This document shows positions 33,086 to 42,042 of a stretch of DNA of 64,000 bases, one piece after another (the stretch's first letter is position 1; each line of letters begins with the position of its first letter). The stretch covers positions 3,348,001 to 3,412,000 of the forward strand of contig NZ_AP024650.1 of assembly GCF_019977275.1 (NCBI RefSeq), in the 5' to 3' direction. Both the position numbers and the translations under genes were made by a program. The stretch comes from Arthrobacter sp. StoSoilB19. GTDB taxonomy: Bacteria > Actinomycetota > Actinomycetes > Actinomycetales > Micrococcaceae. Below the pieces are notes generated by a model. It worked only from the letters and a program-made list of their open reading frames with translations, ran no database searches and was not told the origin of the DNA.

Positions 33086-34831
33086 CTAGGGGATCATCCA
33101 GCCGAGCACCGGGGTGGACTGCAGGACGATCAGCACCGTGATCAGGGCCAGCAGACCCAGGCTCCAGCCGATCAGTTTGCGGAACAGCGTGCCCTCGGCG
33201 CCCTCCAGGCCCACCGCCGCTGAGGCGACGGCCAGGTTTTGCAGCGAAAGCATCTTGCCCATCACGCCGGCCGAGGAGTTGGAGGCAGCCATCAGCACCG
33301 GCGGGAGGCCGGTCTGCGCGGCGGCGGTGGCCTGCATCTGCCCGAAGAGTGAGTTGGACGAGGTATCCGATCCGGTAAGGGCAACACCGATCCAGCCAAT
33401 CAGCGGCGAGAGGAAGGCGAAGAAGCCGCCGGCGGACGCAAGGGCGAGGCCCAGGGAGGTGGTCTGTCCGGACAGGTTCATGACGAAGGACAGGGCCAGG
33501 ACGGTGGTGACCGTGAGGATGGTCCAGCGCAGCTGCTTCAAGGTTTCCCAGTAAATGCGCAGGCCCTGGGCTGCCGACAGGCGGTACAGGATCATGGTGA
33601 TGAGGCCGGAGACCAGAAGCAGGGTTCCGGTGGCTTTGAGGTGGTCGAACTTGAACTTCTGCGCGGCAACATGCTTCCCGCCGGCATCCACGACGTCCAG
33701 GCCCGGCCAGGCGAAGCTGACGCTTCCGTTGGCGCTCAGCCAGTCCTTGACTGCGGGGATCTGGGCGATGGAGAAGACGGCCATGATGATCAGGTAGGGC
33801 GCCACAGCCATCCAGATTTCCCGGCGGACGGGCCGCTCCGTGGCGCTGGGCCGCGCCGCGACCCGGGTGGTCGCAGCCGCGGAGACAGCCTCCGTAACCG
33901 ATGCGGATGCCGGTATCCTTGCCGAACCGCGGCTTGAGGATGACGGGCCGGACGGACGTCCTTCCTCAAGATCGCCTGACCCTCCGGACTGCCCGGACAT
34001 ATCAATGATTTCCCGCGGCTGCCAGACACGGAGCATCAGCAGCACGGCGGCCACGGTAGCCACAGCAGCCACGACGTCGGTCAGTTCCACAGCGATGAAG
34101 TTGGACGTGATGAACTGGAAGATGCCAAAGACTGCGCCGGCCACCAGTGCAACGGGCCAGGTCTGCTTGAGGCCGCGCCTGCCGTCCACGATGAAGACCA
34201 GGAGCAGCGGCACGATGAGGGCGATGAAGGGGGTCTGGCGGCCGGCCATCGAGGACAGGTCGTGCAGCGACAGGCCGGTCACGCCGTTCAGGGCGATGAT
34301 GGGCGCGGCCATGGCACCGAAGGCCACCGGCGCGGTGTTGGCCAACAGCGAGACGATGGCGGATTTCAGCGGCTTCATGCCGGCGGCCATCAGCATCGCC
34401 GACGTGATGGCAACCGGGGCGCCGAAACCGGCGAGTGATTCGAGGAGCGCGCCGAAGCAGAACGCAATCAGGATCGACAGGATCCGCAGATCGTTGGAGA
34501 TGGAGCGGATGGTCCGGCCCAGGGCATCAAACCAAGGCGTGGCCACCGTGAGTTTGTAGAGCCAGAGCGCGTTAATGAGGATCCACAGGATGGGGAACAG
34601 GCCGTAGAAGGCTCCTTCTGCCGTGGCGCTGAAGACCTGGTCCACAGGCATACGCCAGACCATCAGGGCCAGGAGGATGGACAGCGCCAGGCTGGCGATC
34701 GCGGCTATAGCCGCTTTCACCCGGAAGACGCCCAGCAGGACAAACAGGAGAATCAACGGCAACGCCGCGCAGAGCGCGGACAGGCCGAGTGAACCCCAGA
34801 GGGGGTCCACGACTTGCTGGTAAGTGCTCAC
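33086..34831 (-). CDS. lctP: L-lactate/glycolate permease (LctP family), copy 2
   Basis: A 581-aa paralogue of the protein at 28207. It shares FGALLESLAGFGAPVAIT, SLQNLAVASAAVGLEGAEG and GVALTGSDTSSNSLFG. The central loop differs fully (SGQSGGSGDLEEGRPSGPSS). ATG 34831 (MSTYQQVVDPLWGSLGLS) is at the point where the homology to copy 1 begins, with AAAGGAG upstream. It is followed by the FAD-oxidase and gntR genes in the same direction. It probably imports lactate or glycolate as proton symporter. About 100 bp near 34136-34240 is identical to copy 1 at DNA level. Confidence 0.92.
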   Translation of the reverse strand: MSTYQQVVDPLWGSLGLSALCAALPLILLFVLLGVFRVKAAIAAIASLALSILLALMVWRMPVDQVFSATAEGAFYGLFPILWILINALWLYKLTVATPWFDALGRTIRSISNDLRILSILIAFCFGALLESLAGFGAPVAITSAMLMAAGMKPLKSAIVSLLANTAPVAFGAMAAPIIALNGVTGLSLHDLSSMAGRQTPFIALIVPLLLVFIVDGRRGLKQTWPVALVAGAVFGIFQFITSNFIAVELTDVVAAVATVAAVLLMLRVWQPREIIDMSGQSGGSGDLEEGRPSGPSSSSRGSARIPASASVTEAVSAAATTRVAARPSATERPVRREIWMAVAPYLIIMAVFSIAQIPAVKDWLSANGSVSFAWPGLDVVDAGGKHVAAQKFKFDHLKATGTLLLVSGLITMILYRLSAAQGLRIYWETLKQLRWTILTVTTVLALSFVMNLSGQTTSLGLALASAGGFFAFLSPLIGWIGVALTGSDTSSNSLFGQMQATAAAQTGLPPVLMAASNSSAGVMGKMLSLQNLAVASAAVGLEGAEGTLFRKLIGWSLGLLALITVLIVLQSTPVLGWMIP

Positions 34832-34925
34832 AAAAAACTCCTTTGTATTTGGAGCGGGGAGGGTAGGGCGCGATGAATGGGATAAGAAACGCCGAGCGGT
34901 AATTCCACAATGTGAGATTGAGATA

Positions 34926-34980
34926 TTGTCTCGTGGACAAACTGTATGTATTGGTCTGACCGCTAGTCAATGGTCTGACC
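34926..34980. promoter_or_regulatory. Operator cluster between lctP-2 and malate synthase
   Basis: Two direct copies of TGGTCTGACC (34952-34961 and 34971-34980), 19 bp apart, and a palindrome TTGTC-TCGTG-GACAA (34926-34940) lie in the 227-bp divergent gap. TGGTCTGACC fits the TnGTnnnACnA-like pattern of LldR/FadR-type GntR regulators. They are well placed to control both lctP-2 and aceB. Confidence 0.55.
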
Positions 34981-35058
34981 GATTATTCTGAAGCTCTTGT
35001 TTTTTCATCTGGCAGAACATAATGTCCGTATCGTGAAACTCCTCGAAAGGACCAAGCA

Positions 35059-36675
35059 ATGCCCCTGACCCGAACCGCTGCCCTGCCCTTTGACCGCGCC
35101 GCCGAAATCCTGACACCGGAAGCCCTGGACTTCCTCGCCGCACTCCATGGACGCTTCGCCGCCGAACGCGATGCCCGCCTTGCTGCACGGCAGGAGCGCC
35201 GTTCAGAAGCCGCAAAGACCGGAGCCCTGGACTTCCTGCCGGAGACAGCAGCCGTCCGCGAAGGCGACTGGACCGTTGCCTCGGCGCCCCCCGCCCTCCG
35301 GGACCGCCGGGTGGAAATCACCGGCCCATGCTCCCCCGCCAAGATGGCGATCAACGCCCTGAATTCGGGGGCAAAAGTATGGCTGGCAGACCTGGAGGAT
35401 GCCAGCTGCCCCACCTGGTTCAACGTCATCGACGGCCAACTCTCGCTGTACGACGCCGCACGCGGAACCTTGGCCTACACATCCCCCGAGGGCAAGACGT
35501 ACGCCCTTCGAACCGATGCGCCCACCGCCGTCGTCATCATGCGCCCCCGCGGCTGGCACATGGAGGAGCGGAACCTGGAATTCGACGGCAAGCCCGCCAT
35601 CGGCGCCCTGGTGGATTTTGGACTGCACTTCTTCCACAACGCCAGGCAGCTCCTTGAGAACGGCCACGGCCCCTACTACTACCTTCCGAAGATGGAAAGC
35701 CACCTTGAAGCCCGGCTGTGGAACGACATCTTCGTTTTCGCACAGGACGCCATCGGCATCCCGCAAGGAACCATCCGGGCCACCGTCCTGGTGGAAACCA
35801 TTCCCGCGGCCTTCGAGATGGACGAGATCCTGTATGAACTGCGGGACCACGCCTCCGGCCTCAACGCGGGGCGCTGGGACTACTTGTTCAGCATCATCAA
35901 GTATTTCCGCGATTCCGGTTCAAAATTCACCCTGCCTGACCGTGCAGCGGTATCGATGACCGTTCCCTTTATGCGCGCCTACACCGAACTCCTGGTCAAG
36001 ACATGCCACCAGCGCGGCGCGTTTGCTATGGGTGGCATGGCAGCAGTCATTCCGAACCGCCGCGAGCCCGAAGTCACGGAAGAGGCGTTCGCAAAAGTAC
36101 GGGCAGACAAGACCCGCGAGGCCAACGACGGATTCGACGGCTCCTGGGTTGCACACCCAGACCTCGTTCCCATCTGCATGGAGGTATTCGACCAGGTCCT
36201 GGGAGATGCCCCCAACCAGGTGCAGCGGACCCGCCCAGAGGTCCACGTCACCGCCGAACAACTGCTCGACATCGAGTCGGCACCCGGCGACGCCACCGAA
36301 GCCGGTCTTCGCGGGAACCTGTACGTTTCCATCGCCTACACCGCAGTGTGGCTGTCCGGGAACGGGGCAGTTGCCATCCACAACCTGATGGAGGATGCCG
36401 CGACGGCGGAAATCTCCCGGTCGCAGGTCTGGCAGCAAATCCGCAACGGGGTAGTCTTCGCCGACACGGGGAACACGGCAACCCGCGAACTGGTTGAGCG
36501 CCTGCTGGCCGAGGAAACGGAAAAGCTCCGGAACGAGGTGGGCGACGATCTGTTCAACCGGTACTACGGACCGGCATCCGGCATCATTTCCCGGATCTGC
36601 CTGTCCGAGGACTACACCGATTTCCTCACCACACCGGCCTACGAGCTACTGGAATCGGAGATGGCGGCCCGGTAG
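35059..36675 (+). CDS. aceB: Malate synthase A
   Basis: A 538-aa enzyme condensing glyoxylate and acetyl-CoA to malate. Signatures: GPCSPAKMAINALNSGAKVW, LADLEDASCPTW (acidic residues near the metal site), MRPRGWHMEE (catalytic-loop Arg), PKMESHLEARLWND and the late segment MEDAATAEISRSQVWQ that contains the catalytic Asp. Length fits the A isoform. A GAAAGGA ribosome site precedes the ATG. No isocitrate lyase gene is adjacent; instead it is divergent from the lctP-2/FAD-oxidase operon. Together they could turn glycolate into malate by way of glyoxylate. TGGTCTGACC repeats upstream suggest shared GntR control. Confidence 0.96.
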   Translation: MPLTRTAALPFDRAAEILTPEALDFLAALHGRFAAERDARLAARQERRSEAAKTGALDFLPETAAVREGDWTVASAPPALRDRRVEITGPCSPAKMAINALNSGAKVWLADLEDASCPTWFNVIDGQLSLYDAARGTLAYTSPEGKTYALRTDAPTAVVIMRPRGWHMEERNLEFDGKPAIGALVDFGLHFFHNARQLLENGHGPYYYLPKMESHLEARLWNDIFVFAQDAIGIPQGTIRATVLVETIPAAFEMDEILYELRDHASGLNAGRWDYLFSIIKYFRDSGSKFTLPDRAAVSMTVPFMRAYTELLVKTCHQRGAFAMGGMAAVIPNRREPEVTEEAFAKVRADKTREANDGFDGSWVAHPDLVPICMEVFDQVLGDAPNQVQRTRPEVHVTAEQLLDIESAPGDATEAGLRGNLYVSIAYTAVWLSGNGAVAIHNLMEDAATAEISRSQVWQQIRNGVVFADTGNTATRELVERLLAEETEKLRNEVGDDLFNRYYGPASGIISRICLSEDYTDFLTTPAYELLESEMAAR

Positions 36676-36708
36676 GGGTACCTGCCTGGGCGGTTTCAAC
36701 CGATAGAC

Positions 36709-36749
36709 GGCTGGAGGCCCGGCGCCAATGCGGCGGCGGACCTCCAGCC
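36709..36749. terminator. Bidirectional terminator hairpin
   Basis: GGCTGGAGG (36709-36717) pairs with CCTCCAGCC (36741-36749), with further partial pairing of the inner GC-rich sequence. It lies 33 bases after the aceB stop and before the end of the convergent crotonase gene. Confidence 0.65.
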
Positions 36750-36753
36750 TCAT

Positions 36754-36809
36754 CGATTGCTCCGTAACTGCCGTTTTCGGCCCCGGAAAGGACAGTTGCG
36801 GACCAATCG
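36754..36809. terminator. Second, interrupted hairpin in the convergent gap
   Basis: Outer arms CGATTG and CAATCG, with inner matches TCCG/CGGA and ACTG/CAGT and a central CCG-TTTT-CGG, form a long interrupted stem. It lies 12 bases beyond the stop of the crotonase gene on the minus strand and probably ends the paa operon transcript. Confidence 0.5.
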
Positions 36810-36820
36810 AGGAGGTGTAA

Positions 36821-37606
36821 TCAGTGGCCGCCGGTGAATTTCGGTTCGCGCTTCTCCTGGAAGGCCCGGAAACCCTCCGCGTAGTCGTCGGTTTTGCAGA
36901 GGCGTGCCTGCTCCTCGTTTTCCTCCTGCATGGCCTGCCACAGGCCCAGCCGCTGGTCACGGATGTGCGCCACCAGCTCCTTCGAGGCAACGAATGCCTC
37001 GGTGGCACCTGCAGCAACGCGCGAAACGATCGCCCGCGTGGAGTCCAGCAGCTCGGCGGCCGGCATGGCACGGCTGAACATCCCCTGCGCCACCGCCTCC
37101 GCACCGGAGATCAGGTCCGCCGTGTAGATCAGGTCCAGCGTCCGGTGCATGCCCATCCGCTCCGTGAAGTACCAGTGCCCGCCCGAGTCCAGCGTGGCCC
37201 CCAGCTTGGCGAACGGCGAGCCGAACTTGGCGTTCTCCGCCACGTACACCACGTCCGTGGCCAGCAGCAGGCCCAGCCCCACGCCCAGGCACGCGCCCTG
37301 CGCCGCGGCAAAGGTGGGTGCGGGAAATGAAGCCATCTTCTTCAGCAGCGGCTCCACCAGCCCGCCCAGGTAGGCGGCGGCGTCGTCGCTCTCCGGGGTG
37401 ACGCCCGCGATGTCCCGGCCCGCGCAGAAGGCGCGGCCCTCCCCCCTCAGCAGCAGCGCCCGCACCTCACCGCGTGAGGCGGCGGCAGCAGCGTCGTCGT
37501 ACGCCTGTGCTAAATCCCGCAGCGCCTGCTCATCCAGCGAGTTCAGCTTGTGGGGTGCGTCCAGGACGACTTCTGCAACACCGTTGCTGATGGAAAGGGA
37601 AATCAT
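36821..37606 (-). CDS. paaG: Enoyl-CoA hydratase/isomerase, PaaG-like
   Basis: A 261-aa crotonase-fold protein. Oxyanion-hole segments are CAGRDIAGV and AAQGACLGVGLGLLLATDVV. The position that is Glu in true hydratases reads LGATLDSGGHWYF, with an Asp, as in PaaG-type isomerases that act on ring-epoxyphenylacetyl-CoA. It is last in the paa operon, 24 bases after paaE. The likely reaction is isomerisation of 1,2-epoxyphenylacetyl-CoA to the oxepin. A PaaF-like hydratase role cannot be fully excluded. Confidence 0.8.
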   Translation of the reverse strand: MISLSISNGVAEVVLDAPHKLNSLDEQALRDLAQAYDDAAAAASRGEVRALLLRGEGRAFCAGRDIAGVTPESDDAAAYLGGLVEPLLKKMASFPAPTFAAAQGACLGVGLGLLLATDVVYVAENAKFGSPFAKLGATLDSGGHWYFTERMGMHRTLDLIYTADLISGAEAVAQGMFSRAMPAAELLDSTRAIVSRVAAGATEAFVASKELVAHIRDQRLGLWQAMQEENEEQARLCKTDDYAEGFRAFQEKREPKFTGGH

Positions 37607-37630
37607 GGGGCTCCTTTAGTGAGTAACAAC

Positions 37631-38857
37631 TTAAACGTCGAAGTCGACCGTGACTTCCTTGCTGGTGGGGTGGCTCTGGCAGGTCAGCACGTAGCCCCTG
37701 TCCAGCTCATCCTGCTCCAGCGCGTAGTTCTCGTCCATGGTCACGCTGCCGGTGACCACCTTGGCCCGGCAGGTGCCGCACACTCCGCCGGCGCACGCGA
37801 ACGGCACATCCGGGCGGACCCGCAGCGCCGCGTTGAGGATGGACTCGCGGGCGTGCGTGGGGCTGGCCACCTCGCCCTGCAGGCCGTCCAGCTTGAACGT
37901 GATCTTGTACGTCTCCTTGGACTCGTCCACCACCACGGGACGGCCGGCCTGCCCCTCCGGACGGTCCGGCTTGCCGGACGTGAACAGCTCGAACCGGATG
38001 TTCTCCGGCTTCACCCCGCGCTCGGCCAGGGTGTCCCGGCACAGCTGCACCAGCTCGAACGGCCCGCACAAGAACCACTCGTCCACATCGTCCGCGTGCA
38101 GGGCGGTGCCCAGCAGCTGCTGCAGCTTCTCCGCATCGATCCGGCCGGACAGCAGCGGCGCGATCCGCTGCTCTCGCGAGAGCACGTGGTGGATGGCCAG
38201 CCGCTGCGGGTACTTGTCCTTCAGGTCCGCCAGCTCCTCCAGGAACATCACGTCCATGGCGGCCTTGTTGGCGTAGATTAGATCGAACCGGGTGTCCGGG
38301 TTGGCGGCCAGCAGCGTCCGGGCGATGGCGATCACCGGGGTGATTCCGGAACCGGCGGCGATGGCCACGAAGTTCCCCGGCTCCCCCGCCAGGTCCTCCG
38401 GGTGGTTCATGGAGTTCATGACGTTCTGCTCCACGGCCACGCCGTCACGGCCGTGCTTGGACACGAACGCGCCCATGGGGCTCATCACGTCCAGGGTGTC
38501 CCCCGCCTTCAGCTCGGCGTTGGCCCACGTGGAGAACAGCCCGCCCAGGTCCTTCTTGATGGCCACGCGGATTTCGCTGGTGCCGTCCGCGAAGCTGCGC
38601 GGCTCGGCGCAGATGGAGTAGCTGCGGCGGATCTCCTTGGGCTCGCCGTTCTCATCCGGCAGCGTGGTGCGCAGGGCCACGTACTGGCCGGGCAGGTAGT
38701 CGAACTTGCCGGCGAGCTCCGCCGGCACATGGAAGCTGACCTCGATGGCATCGTCGGTGAGCCGGCGCACCTCCTTCACGGCCAGGGTGTGGAAGGACGG
38801 ACGACGGCGGCCGGTCAGCTCAGCCTCTTCGGCGGCGGTCTGGCGGACAACAGGCAT
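37631..38857 (-). CDS. paaE: Phenylacetyl-CoA epoxidase reductase subunit
   Basis: A 408-aa ferredoxin-NADP reductase-like subunit. It has an FAD-binding barrel (LPGQYVALRTTLP, RRSYSICAEP), an NAD(P) domain (IAAGSGITPVIAIARTLL, WFLCGPFELVQ) and a C-terminal 2Fe-2S ferredoxin with CAGGVCGTCRAKVV and a last Cys in VLTCQSH. It transfers electrons from NADPH to the diiron PaaA subunit. It follows paaD by nine bases. The C-terminal cysteine pattern is complete. A short copy of the segment at 38102-38190 is found in the gap at 25272. Confidence 0.96.
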   Translation of the reverse strand: MPVVRQTAAEEAELTGRRRPSFHTLAVKEVRRLTDDAIEVSFHVPAELAGKFDYLPGQYVALRTTLPDENGEPKEIRRSYSICAEPRSFADGTSEIRVAIKKDLGGLFSTWANAELKAGDTLDVMSPMGAFVSKHGRDGVAVEQNVMNSMNHPEDLAGEPGNFVAIAAGSGITPVIAIARTLLAANPDTRFDLIYANKAAMDVMFLEELADLKDKYPQRLAIHHVLSREQRIAPLLSGRIDAEKLQQLLGTALHADDVDEWFLCGPFELVQLCRDTLAERGVKPENIRFELFTSGKPDRPEGQAGRPVVVDESKETYKITFKLDGLQGEVASPTHARESILNAALRVRPDVPFACAGGVCGTCRAKVVTGSVTMDENYALEQDELDRGYVLTCQSHPTSKEVTVDFDV

Positions 38858-38866
38858 GGGGCTTCC

Positions 38867-39397
38867 TTACAGGACTTTGAAGTAGTCGAACGGTTCCTTG
38901 CAGTCCTGGCACACATACAGCGCCTTGCAGGACGTGGAACCGAAGCGGGTGAGTTCCTTGGTGTTGAGGCTGTTGCACTGCGGGCACTTCACGGCCAGGC
39001 TCAGCCGGACCGGGCCGGAGTGGCCCCCGGCGTTGCTGTGCCCGGTGGGCGGGGCGATGCCGTACTGCTGCAGCTTCTGCTTTCCGGCCTCTGTCATCCA
39101 GTCCGTGGTCCACGCCGGGGCCAGGACCAGGTCCACGTGCACGTCCTCGTAGCCCTCCTTCTTGAAGGCGGCGTAGACGTCGTCGCGGATGGCATCCATG
39201 GCCGGGCAGCCCGAGTACGTGGGCGTGATGGTCACGGTGACGCTTTTGCCCTGCACGTCCACGTTGCGGAGGATGCCCAGGTCCGCGATGGTGAGCACCG
39301 GGATCTCCGGGTCCACCACGGTGGCGGCGATGTCCCAGGCCCGCTGCTGCGGGGTCCGGGTGCGGGTTTCGAAGTCCGAGACGTACATGGCTGTCAC
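38867..39397 (-). CDS. paaD: Phenylacetate degradation protein PaaD (SufT/DUF59-like)
   Basis: A 176-aa protein with an N-terminal MIP18/DUF59 domain (AATVVDPEIPVLTIADLGIL, VTITPTYSGCPAMD) and a C-terminal zinc-ribbon-like part (KCPQCNSLNTKELTRFGSTSCKALYVCQDC). PaaD is needed for maturation of the epoxidase, probably for Fe-S assembly on PaaE. It overlaps paaC by four bases, so the two are translationally coupled. Length is typical. Confidence 0.95.
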   Translation of the reverse strand: MTAMYVSDFETRTRTPQQRAWDIAATVVDPEIPVLTIADLGILRNVDVQGKSVTVTITPTYSGCPAMDAIRDDVYAAFKKEGYEDVHVDLVLAPAWTTDWMTEAGKQKLQQYGIAPPTGHSNAGGHSGPVRLSLAVKCPQCNSLNTKELTRFGSTSCKALYVCQDCKEPFDYFKVL

Positions 39398-40317
39398 CAG
39401 CTGGCCCCGGGATGCTCGCGGGCCAGCACCTGCATCTCCGCAAGGATGTAGCCCAGGTACTCCGAGTGCTTGCCGTACCGGCCGCCGCCCGGGGCTGCGG
39501 GCACGTCCGGGACCTCCAGTTCGGCCTCGGTGAGGATTTCCGCGGTGAGGCGGTCAAAGTCCTCCCTCAGCGAGGAAGGGGCGACGGCGGCACCCGCCTG
39601 GGCGAGGCGCTGCGTCAGGTCATCGTCCTGGAACAGTTCGTTGACGTACGGCCACATGAGGCGCAGGCCGTGGATCATCCGCTTGCGGGATTCCTCGGTG
39701 CCGCCGGCCAGGCGCAGGACCCACTGGGCGCTGTGGTCCCGGTGGTAGTCCACTTCCTTGACGGCCTTGGCGGCGATGGCGGCCAGGGTTGCGTCGGTGG
39801 ATCCGGTGAGGCGGCGGTAGAGCTCGTACTGGTAGTAGCTCACCACGAACTGGCGGGCGATGGTGGCCGCGAAGTCGCCGTTGGGCTGCTCGAACAGCTG
39901 GACGCTGCGGAACTCATGCTCGCGGCGGAAGTACGCCAGGTCATCCTCGGACTTGGCCGAGCCGTCCTCGTTGGTGAACGCGGCGCCGGCGTAGGTGAGG
40001 AAGCTGCGGGCGTGGCCCAGCTGGTCCAGGGCGATGTTGCCCAGGGCGATGTCCTCCTCCAGCTCCGGGGCGCGGGAGATCCAGTGGCCCAGGCGCTGTG
40101 CCAGGATGAGGGCGTCGTCGCCCAGGCGGAGGGCGTACTCGGCGATGTCCTCCGAGGGCTTCACCAGGCCGGTGCGGACCTCGAGCGCGATGTCCTCCGG
40201 GCGCAGGGCGTTGCCGGGGGTGATGCGGGTGGCGGAGGCGTTGGAGTCGCCGCCGGCCACGCCGGTGGAGATGTCGCCGTGGCCTGTGGTTTCGGGGCTG
40301 GTGTGGGCGCTGCTCAC
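39394..40317 (-). CDS. paaC: Phenylacetyl-CoA epoxidase structural subunit
   Basis: A 307-aa ferritin-like subunit of the PaaABCE multicomponent epoxidase. Conserved segments are YALRLGDDALILAQRLGHWI, NIALDQLGHARSF and KAVKEVDYHRDHSAQWV. PaaC pairs with PaaA and stabilises it; it does not hold the active iron site. The GTG at 40317 overlaps the stop of paaB (GTGA), and the longer frame inside paaB is rejected. An Asn/Ser/Thr-rich N-terminal extension of about 35 residues precedes the conserved part. Confidence 0.94.
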   Translation of the reverse strand: MSSAHTSPETTGHGDISTGVAGGDSNASATRITPGNALRPEDIALEVRTGLVKPSEDIAEYALRLGDDALILAQRLGHWISRAPELEEDIALGNIALDQLGHARSFLTYAGAAFTNEDGSAKSEDDLAYFRREHEFRSVQLFEQPNGDFAATIARQFVVSYYQYELYRRLTGSTDATLAAIAAKAVKEVDYHRDHSAQWVLRLAGGTEESRKRMIHGLRLMWPYVNELFQDDDLTQRLAQAGAAVAPSSLREDFDRLTAEILTEAELEVPDVPAAPGGGRYGKHSEYLGYILAEMQVLAREHPGASW

Positions 40318-40694
40318 AGGTGCTTCACCCCTTCGCTCTTGGTGTAGTACGTGGCGTGCCGGTAGTCCTTGCCCTGCGGGGACTCGAAGAACGAGCCCTT
40401 GGAGTCGGGATCGCTGGCGGCGATGGCCTCGGCCGGGACCACCCAGATGGACACGCCCTCGTTGCGGCGGGTGTAGAGGTCCCGTGCGTTCCGCAGGGCC
40501 ATGGCGGCATCCGGGGCATGCAGGGATCCGGCGTGGACGTGGCTCAGGCCGCGGCTGGACCGGACAAAGACCTCCCAGAGGCCCCACGCGCTCTTGTCAT
40601 GGTGTTCCTGCGGGGCTGGCGACGCCTTGGGGGCTTCGCGGTTGATCTCGGTGGCGGAGCTGGCCGGTGTTTCCGGGTTGCCGTGCGGGCTCAT
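40314..40694 (-). CDS. paaB: Phenylacetyl-CoA epoxidase subunit B
   Basis: A 126-aa small subunit. Core motifs are [23 protein letters not shown] and [23 protein letters not shown], both diagnostic of PaaB. The N-terminus has an extra 30-residue linker compared with the E. coli protein. It joins PaaAC units into the larger complex. ATG 40694 overlaps the stop of paaA by four bases. Confidence 0.95.
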   Translation of the reverse strand: MSPHGNPETPASSATEINREAPKASPAPQEHHDKSAWGLWEVFVRSSRGLSHVHAGSLHAPDAAMALRNARDLYTRRNEGVSIWVVPAEAIAASDPDSKGSFFESPQGKDYRHATYYTKSEGVKHL

Positions 40695-41686
40695 GCTGCG
40701 TATTCCTTCTGCTGCTTTGCTGACTGTTTTGCTGCGTAAGCCGCCGCTGCCTCGCGGACCCAGGCGCCGTCGTCGTGCGCTGCCCTCCGCCGCTCGAGGC
40801 GCTGGGCGTTGCAGGGACCGCGGCCGGCCAGGACTTCCTGGAACTCGTGCCAGTCCAGCGGGCCGTGCTCCCACTTCCTGGTGTCCTCGTTGAAGCGGAC
40901 CTGGTCATCGGGGAGGGTGAGGCCCAGGACCCTGACCTGCTCCACCATCATGCCCACGAAGCGGCTGCGGAGCTCATCATTGCTGAACCGCTTGATGTTC
41001 CAGGCCATGGACTGCTTGGAGTTGGGGGAATCGTCGTCCGGCGGGCCGAACATCATCAGGGCCGGGGCGTACCAGCGGTTCACGGCGTCCTGGGCCATCT
41101 GCTTCTGCTCGGGGGTGCCGTTGGAGAGTTCGAGGAGGATCTCGAAGCCCTGGCGCTGGTGGAACGATTCTTCCTTGCAGATGCGCACCATGGCGCGGCC
41201 GTAGGGTCCGTAGGAGGCGCGGCACAGCGGGACCTGGTTGCAGATGGCTGCGCCGTCCACCAGCCAGCCGATGGCGCCCATGTCCGCCCAGGTCAGGGCC
41301 GGGTAGTTGAAGATGCTGGAGTAGCGGGCCTTGCCGGCGATGAGGTCGTCCATCATCTTGTCCCTTGTTTGTCCAAGGGTTTCGGCGGCGGAGTAGAGGT
41401 AGAGCCCGTGGCCGGCCTCGTCCTGGACCTTGGCCATGAGGATGGCCTTGCGCTTCAGGCTGGGGGCGCGGGAGATCCAGTTGGCTTCCGGCTGCATGCC
41501 GATGATCTCGGAGTGTGCGTGCTGGGACACCTGGCGCAGCAGGGTCTTGCGGTAGGCCGCGGGCATCCAGTCGCGGGGCTCGATGCGCGAGTCCTCGGCG
41601 ATGATCCGGTCGAAGTGGGCCTGGCCTGCGGCTTCTTCTTCCGGGGTTAGCTCAGCGGGCACTGACTGCAGGTTCTGCGCTGCCAT
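40691..41686 (-). CDS. paaA: Phenylacetyl-CoA epoxidase catalytic subunit A
   Basis: A 331-aa diiron oxygenase subunit that epoxidises the ring of phenylacetyl-CoA. Iron ligands sit in the regions [19 protein letters not shown] (E-x2-H) and [19 protein letters not shown] (E-x2-H). [25 protein letters not shown] is also conserved. The last 35 residues include an Ala/Lys-rich tail. It is the first gene of the operon, downstream of a PaaR-like operator. Length is normal. Confidence 0.96.
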   Translation of the reverse strand: MAAQNLQSVPAELTPEEEAAGQAHFDRIIAEDSRIEPRDWMPAAYRKTLLRQVSQHAHSEIIGMQPEANWISRAPSLKRKAILMAKVQDEAGHGLYLYSAAETLGQTRDKMMDDLIAGKARYSSIFNYPALTWADMGAIGWLVDGAAICNQVPLCRASYGPYGRAMVRICKEESFHQRQGFEILLELSNGTPEQKQMAQDAVNRWYAPALMMFGPPDDDSPNSKQSMAWNIKRFSNDELRSRFVGMMVEQVRVLGLTLPDDQVRFNEDTRKWEHGPLDWHEFQEVLAGRGPCNAQRLERRRAAHDDGAWVREAAAAYAAKQSAKQQKEYAA

Positions 41687-41730
41687 GGTTGCTCCTATGC
41701 AAAGACCGTCTGGGACGTGCCGAATTATTT

Positions 41731-41744
41731 ACCGACCGTTCGTT
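41731..41744. promoter_or_regulatory. Putative PaaR (TetR-type) operator upstream of paaA
   Basis: ACCGACCGTTCGTT, 45 bp upstream of the paaA start, resembles the ACCGnnCGnnCGGT core of actinobacterial PaaR operators, with one arm imperfect. A TetR-type repressor binding here would release the operon on phenylacetyl-CoA. The regulator gene is not in the window. Confidence 0.45.
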
Positions 41745-41791
41745 CAGGATATGCGGCAGCGCCGGACCTCGTCAAGCGTCCCCCTCCCCCT

Positions 41792-41887
41792 CGCGACGCC
41801 CCATCACTTCCCGCCCCCTTTCCCGCGATCCCCCATCACTTCCTGCACCCTTTCCCCAGACGCCCCATCAGGTCCTGCAAAAGGTGC
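41792..41887. repeat. Three 32-bp degenerate tandem repeats
   Basis: Units at 41792-41823, 41824-41855 and 41856-41887 share the core CCCCATCA, with the first two nearly identical (ending CACTTCC...CCCTTTCC). They lie in the 356-bp gap between paaA and the divergent secreted protein gene. The rest of this gap has only the PaaR-like site. No coding sequence is seen. Confidence 0.7.
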
Positions 41888-42042
41888 GTGCCGCCGTCGT
41901 TATGGCCTGTCAACTCTGGTTTTGGCGATGAGTCCGGTCATATACTTTCCACGCCCTACCGGGCCAAAATAACGAAACATCCCATGGTTCGGCGTTCCGA
42001 TGCCGGCGACAGCAATGCGCGCAGTTTCTCCGTGAAGGATGG

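Noticed and set aside
41792..41887. CRISPR array
   Set aside because: Only three degenerate units with no unique spacers between them; units are directly adjacent, so this is a simple tandem repeat.
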